DNA of 64,000 nucleotides from SIG603 sp964370775 (GTDB lineage: Bacteria; Bacillota; Clostridia; Oscillospirales; Acutalibacteraceae): positions 62,001 through 126,000 of the forward strand of contig CAYJKT010000002.1 of assembly GCA_964370775.1 (NCBI GenBank). Direction: 5' to 3'. The translations under genes and the position numbers were made by a program. The notes under the pieces were generated by a model. The model searched no databases. It was given only the letters and a program-made list of their open reading frames with translations, and was not told the origin of the DNA. Numbering within the stretch: position 1 is the stretch's first letter; every line of letters starts with the position of its first letter. Below, in pieces: positions 62,607 through 64,000 of the stretch.

Positions 62607-63434
62607 ATGTTTCGAAAACAGAAAATAAAAAAAGGGATATTGTTTGCATTCATGTTTCTAGTCGGTATCGTTATGATTATTCCTATGGTATGGATGATAT
62701 CTACCTCTTTTAAGAACGAGGCAGACGTATTTAACATGCCAATACAATGGATACCTAATCCGATTACTTTTTACAACTACGAACGTGTACTAAGTGAGTT
62801 TCCATTCTTTACATGGATGGGTAACACAATTTGGTCAACTGCATGGATAGTAGTTATAGTGCTTAGCTTTGGTTCACTTGCTGGCTATGCATTTGCAAAA
62901 CTAGACTTTGCAGGCAAAAATATACTTTTCCTACTATTTATAGCAACAATGATGGTACCTATTCAGGTTCGTCTAATACCACAGTTCCAAATGTATCAAG
63001 CAATGGGTATTATCGATACATGGCTAACATTGGTACTTCCGTGGTCGTTCTGTGCATTTGCAATTTTCCTAATGCGTCAGTTCTTTACAAGTATTCCTAA
63101 CGAACTACTTGAGGCAGCGCGTATTGATGGTGCAGGTGAATTTAGAATTTTTGCTATAATTGCGTTCCCACTAGCACGCCCACAACTTGCAGCTCTTGGT
63201 ATTCTTGCTTTTACATGGGGTTGGAACCAATACCTATCTTCATTAATCTACATACGTGATATAAACAAGCAAATCTTGGCTGTTGGTATCGCACTGTTAA
63301 AAGATAACATGGCAGAAAACTATGGTATGCAAATGGCTGGTGCTACAATTGCACTGCTACCTATACTTGTAATTTACATGCTACTACAAAAGCAGTTTAT
63401 CGAAGGTATAGCACTATCAGGCGTTAAAGGATAA
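62607..63434 (+). CDS. Sugar ABC transporter permease, MalG/UgpE type (COG0395)
   Basis: 275 residues from ATG 62607, with AAGGAGG at 62592-62598; the longer in-frame start at 62562 lies in the previous gene and has no site. Six membrane segments, EAA loop LLEAARIDGAGEFRIFAIIA at about residues 167-186, and the family end QFIEGIALSGVKG. Partner of the MalF-type permease. Confidence 0.93.
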   Translation: MFRKQKIKKGILFAFMFLVGIVMIIPMVWMISTSFKNEADVFNMPIQWIPNPITFYNYERVLSEFPFFTWMGNTIWSTAWIVVIVLSFGSLAGYAFAKLDFAGKNILFLLFIATMMVPIQVRLIPQFQMYQAMGIIDTWLTLVLPWSFCAFAIFLMRQFFTSIPNELLEAARIDGAGEFRIFAIIAFPLARPQLAALGILAFTWGWNQYLSSLIYIRDINKQILAVGIALLKDNMAENYGMQMAGATIALLPILVIYMLLQKQFIEGIALSGVKG

Positions 63435-63449
63435 TTACTTATATATTTG

Positions 63450-63501
63450 AGGTAACTTTTGTGCTAAATCCGACGAGGGTTGCAAGTACCAAGAGTTACC
63501 T
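63450..63501 (+). other. Inverted repeat before the sulfatase gene
   Basis: AGGTAACT (63450-63457) and AGTTACCT (63494-63501), 8 bp with a 36-base loop, followed by TTTATT. It may be a weak terminator or attenuator between importer and sulfatase. Confidence 0.4.
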
Positions 63502-63537
63502 TTTATTACTGAAAATACGAAAGGATTAGAAACTATA

Positions 63538-64000
63538 ATGAAAAAGAAAAATATACTATTTATTTTTGCTGACCAGTTACGTACAGATTTTTGTGGGTGC
63601 TATGGAGCAGATTGGTTGAAAACACCTAATATCGACAAATTAGCCAAAGACGGAGTTAAATATAGTGGCGCAATTACTGCCTCACCTGCTTGTGTACCTG
63701 CAAGAGCTTCTATGCTAACAGGTAAATCTCCACTCGCTAACCGTGTGCTTAGTAACAACCAATGGCTACGACCAGATCACGACGTTATGGGCATACATAC
63801 TTGGGCGACTACTCTTGCACAAAATGGTTATCATACATCTGCTATTGGTAAAATGCACTTTTATCCGTGGGATATAAGCGAAGGATTTCAACATCGTGTA
63901 ATTACAGAGGACAAACGTCACACAGCTATACATGATGATTATACAGTTTTTCTGAACAAAAATGGCTACAAAAGACTACATGGTAGCGCAAGCGAGGGTT
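63538..64000 (+). CDS. Sulfatase (type I, formylglycine-dependent), 3' end cut by window
   Basis: 154 residues are visible from ATG 63538 (AAAGGA upstream); the frame is still open at the window end. The N-terminus KNILFIFADQLRTDFCGCYG has the metal-binding aspartate at residue 12. The sulfatase signature SPACVPARASMLTGK contains Cys52, the residue converted to formylglycine, in a CxPxR context. GKMHFYPWD is the next metal/sulfate pocket motif. No signal peptide, so cytoplasmic, which fits removal of sulfate from imported oligosaccharides. It would be matured by a formylglycine-generating enzyme or an anaerobic sulfatase-maturating enzyme outside this window. Confidence 0.93.
   Translation, partial: MKKKNILFIFADQLRTDFCGCYGADWLKTPNIDKLAKDGVKYSGAITASPACVPARASMLTGKSPLANRVLSNNQWLRPDHDVMGIHTWATTLAQNGYHTSAIGKMHFYPWDISEGFQHRVITEDKRHTAIHDDYTVFLNKNGYKRLHGSASEG

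Overview
The window is an AT-rich Clostridia chromosome fragment, best read as Lachnospirales-like. The left end carries the Firmicutes cell-division gene order HlyD-like - yggS/ylmE - sepF - ylmH - divIVA - lspA - RluA-family synthase, with strong Shine-Dalgarno sites, lipoprotein SBPs, YesM/YesN-type regulation and giant Gram-positive surface proteins. The gene content (mannoside catabolism, GH117-like enzymes, a sulfatase) suggests an anaerobe feeding on host or dietary glycans and on red-algal galactans, as in the gut of an algae-eating animal. A relative of Epulopiscium is possible but cannot be shown from this sequence.

Layout. 1-5.4 kb: division and housekeeping cluster ending in a ComEA-like protein. 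5.4-6.2 kb: two small minus-strand genes, tRNA-Thr(GGT) with a consensus promoter, and repeats. 6.2-8.6 kb: a UroD-like protein and a LacI regulator, divergently transcribed. 8.8-23.1 kb: a mannoside operon with GH38, two permeases, an SBP, GH130, GH125, a second GH38, a ROK kinase and ManA. Together these can import mannose-rich N-glycan fragments, trim alpha-mannosides, phosphorolyse the Man-GlcNAc core, phosphorylate sugars and isomerise mannose-6-P. 23.1-23.3 kb: a large palindromic intergenic element. 23.3-27.4 kb: an AraC regulator, then a glycyl radical enzyme of unknown substrate with its activase. 27.4-27.9 kb: repeats and a gene remnant. 27.9-41.3 kb: two very large secreted Ig-like surface proteins, the second with an NPDTG wall-sorting signal.

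41.6-49.9 kb: a membrane AraC regulator divergent from an operon of SDR, SBP, two permeases and a GH117-like hydrolase. 49.9-50.4 kb: a decayed gene. 50.7-56.6 kb: a second UroD-like gene and an AraC regulator on the minus strand, a second GH117-like hydrolase, and a FAD oxidoreductase. 56.7-64 kb: a YesN/YesM two-component pair, a third SBP-permease-permease importer, and the start of a sulfatase cut by the window end. The right half looks like a sulfated red-algal galactan utilisation region. None of the three importers has its own ATPase gene, so a shared MsmX/MsiK-type ATPase elsewhere is implied.

The items I consider least explained are the glycyl radical enzyme pair, the giant surface-protein pair, the recurring TTTTAGTATAC element in the right-hand region, the two UroD-like proteins inside glycan regulons, and the intergenic repeats. 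All family assignments come from reading motifs by eye; no database search was run.
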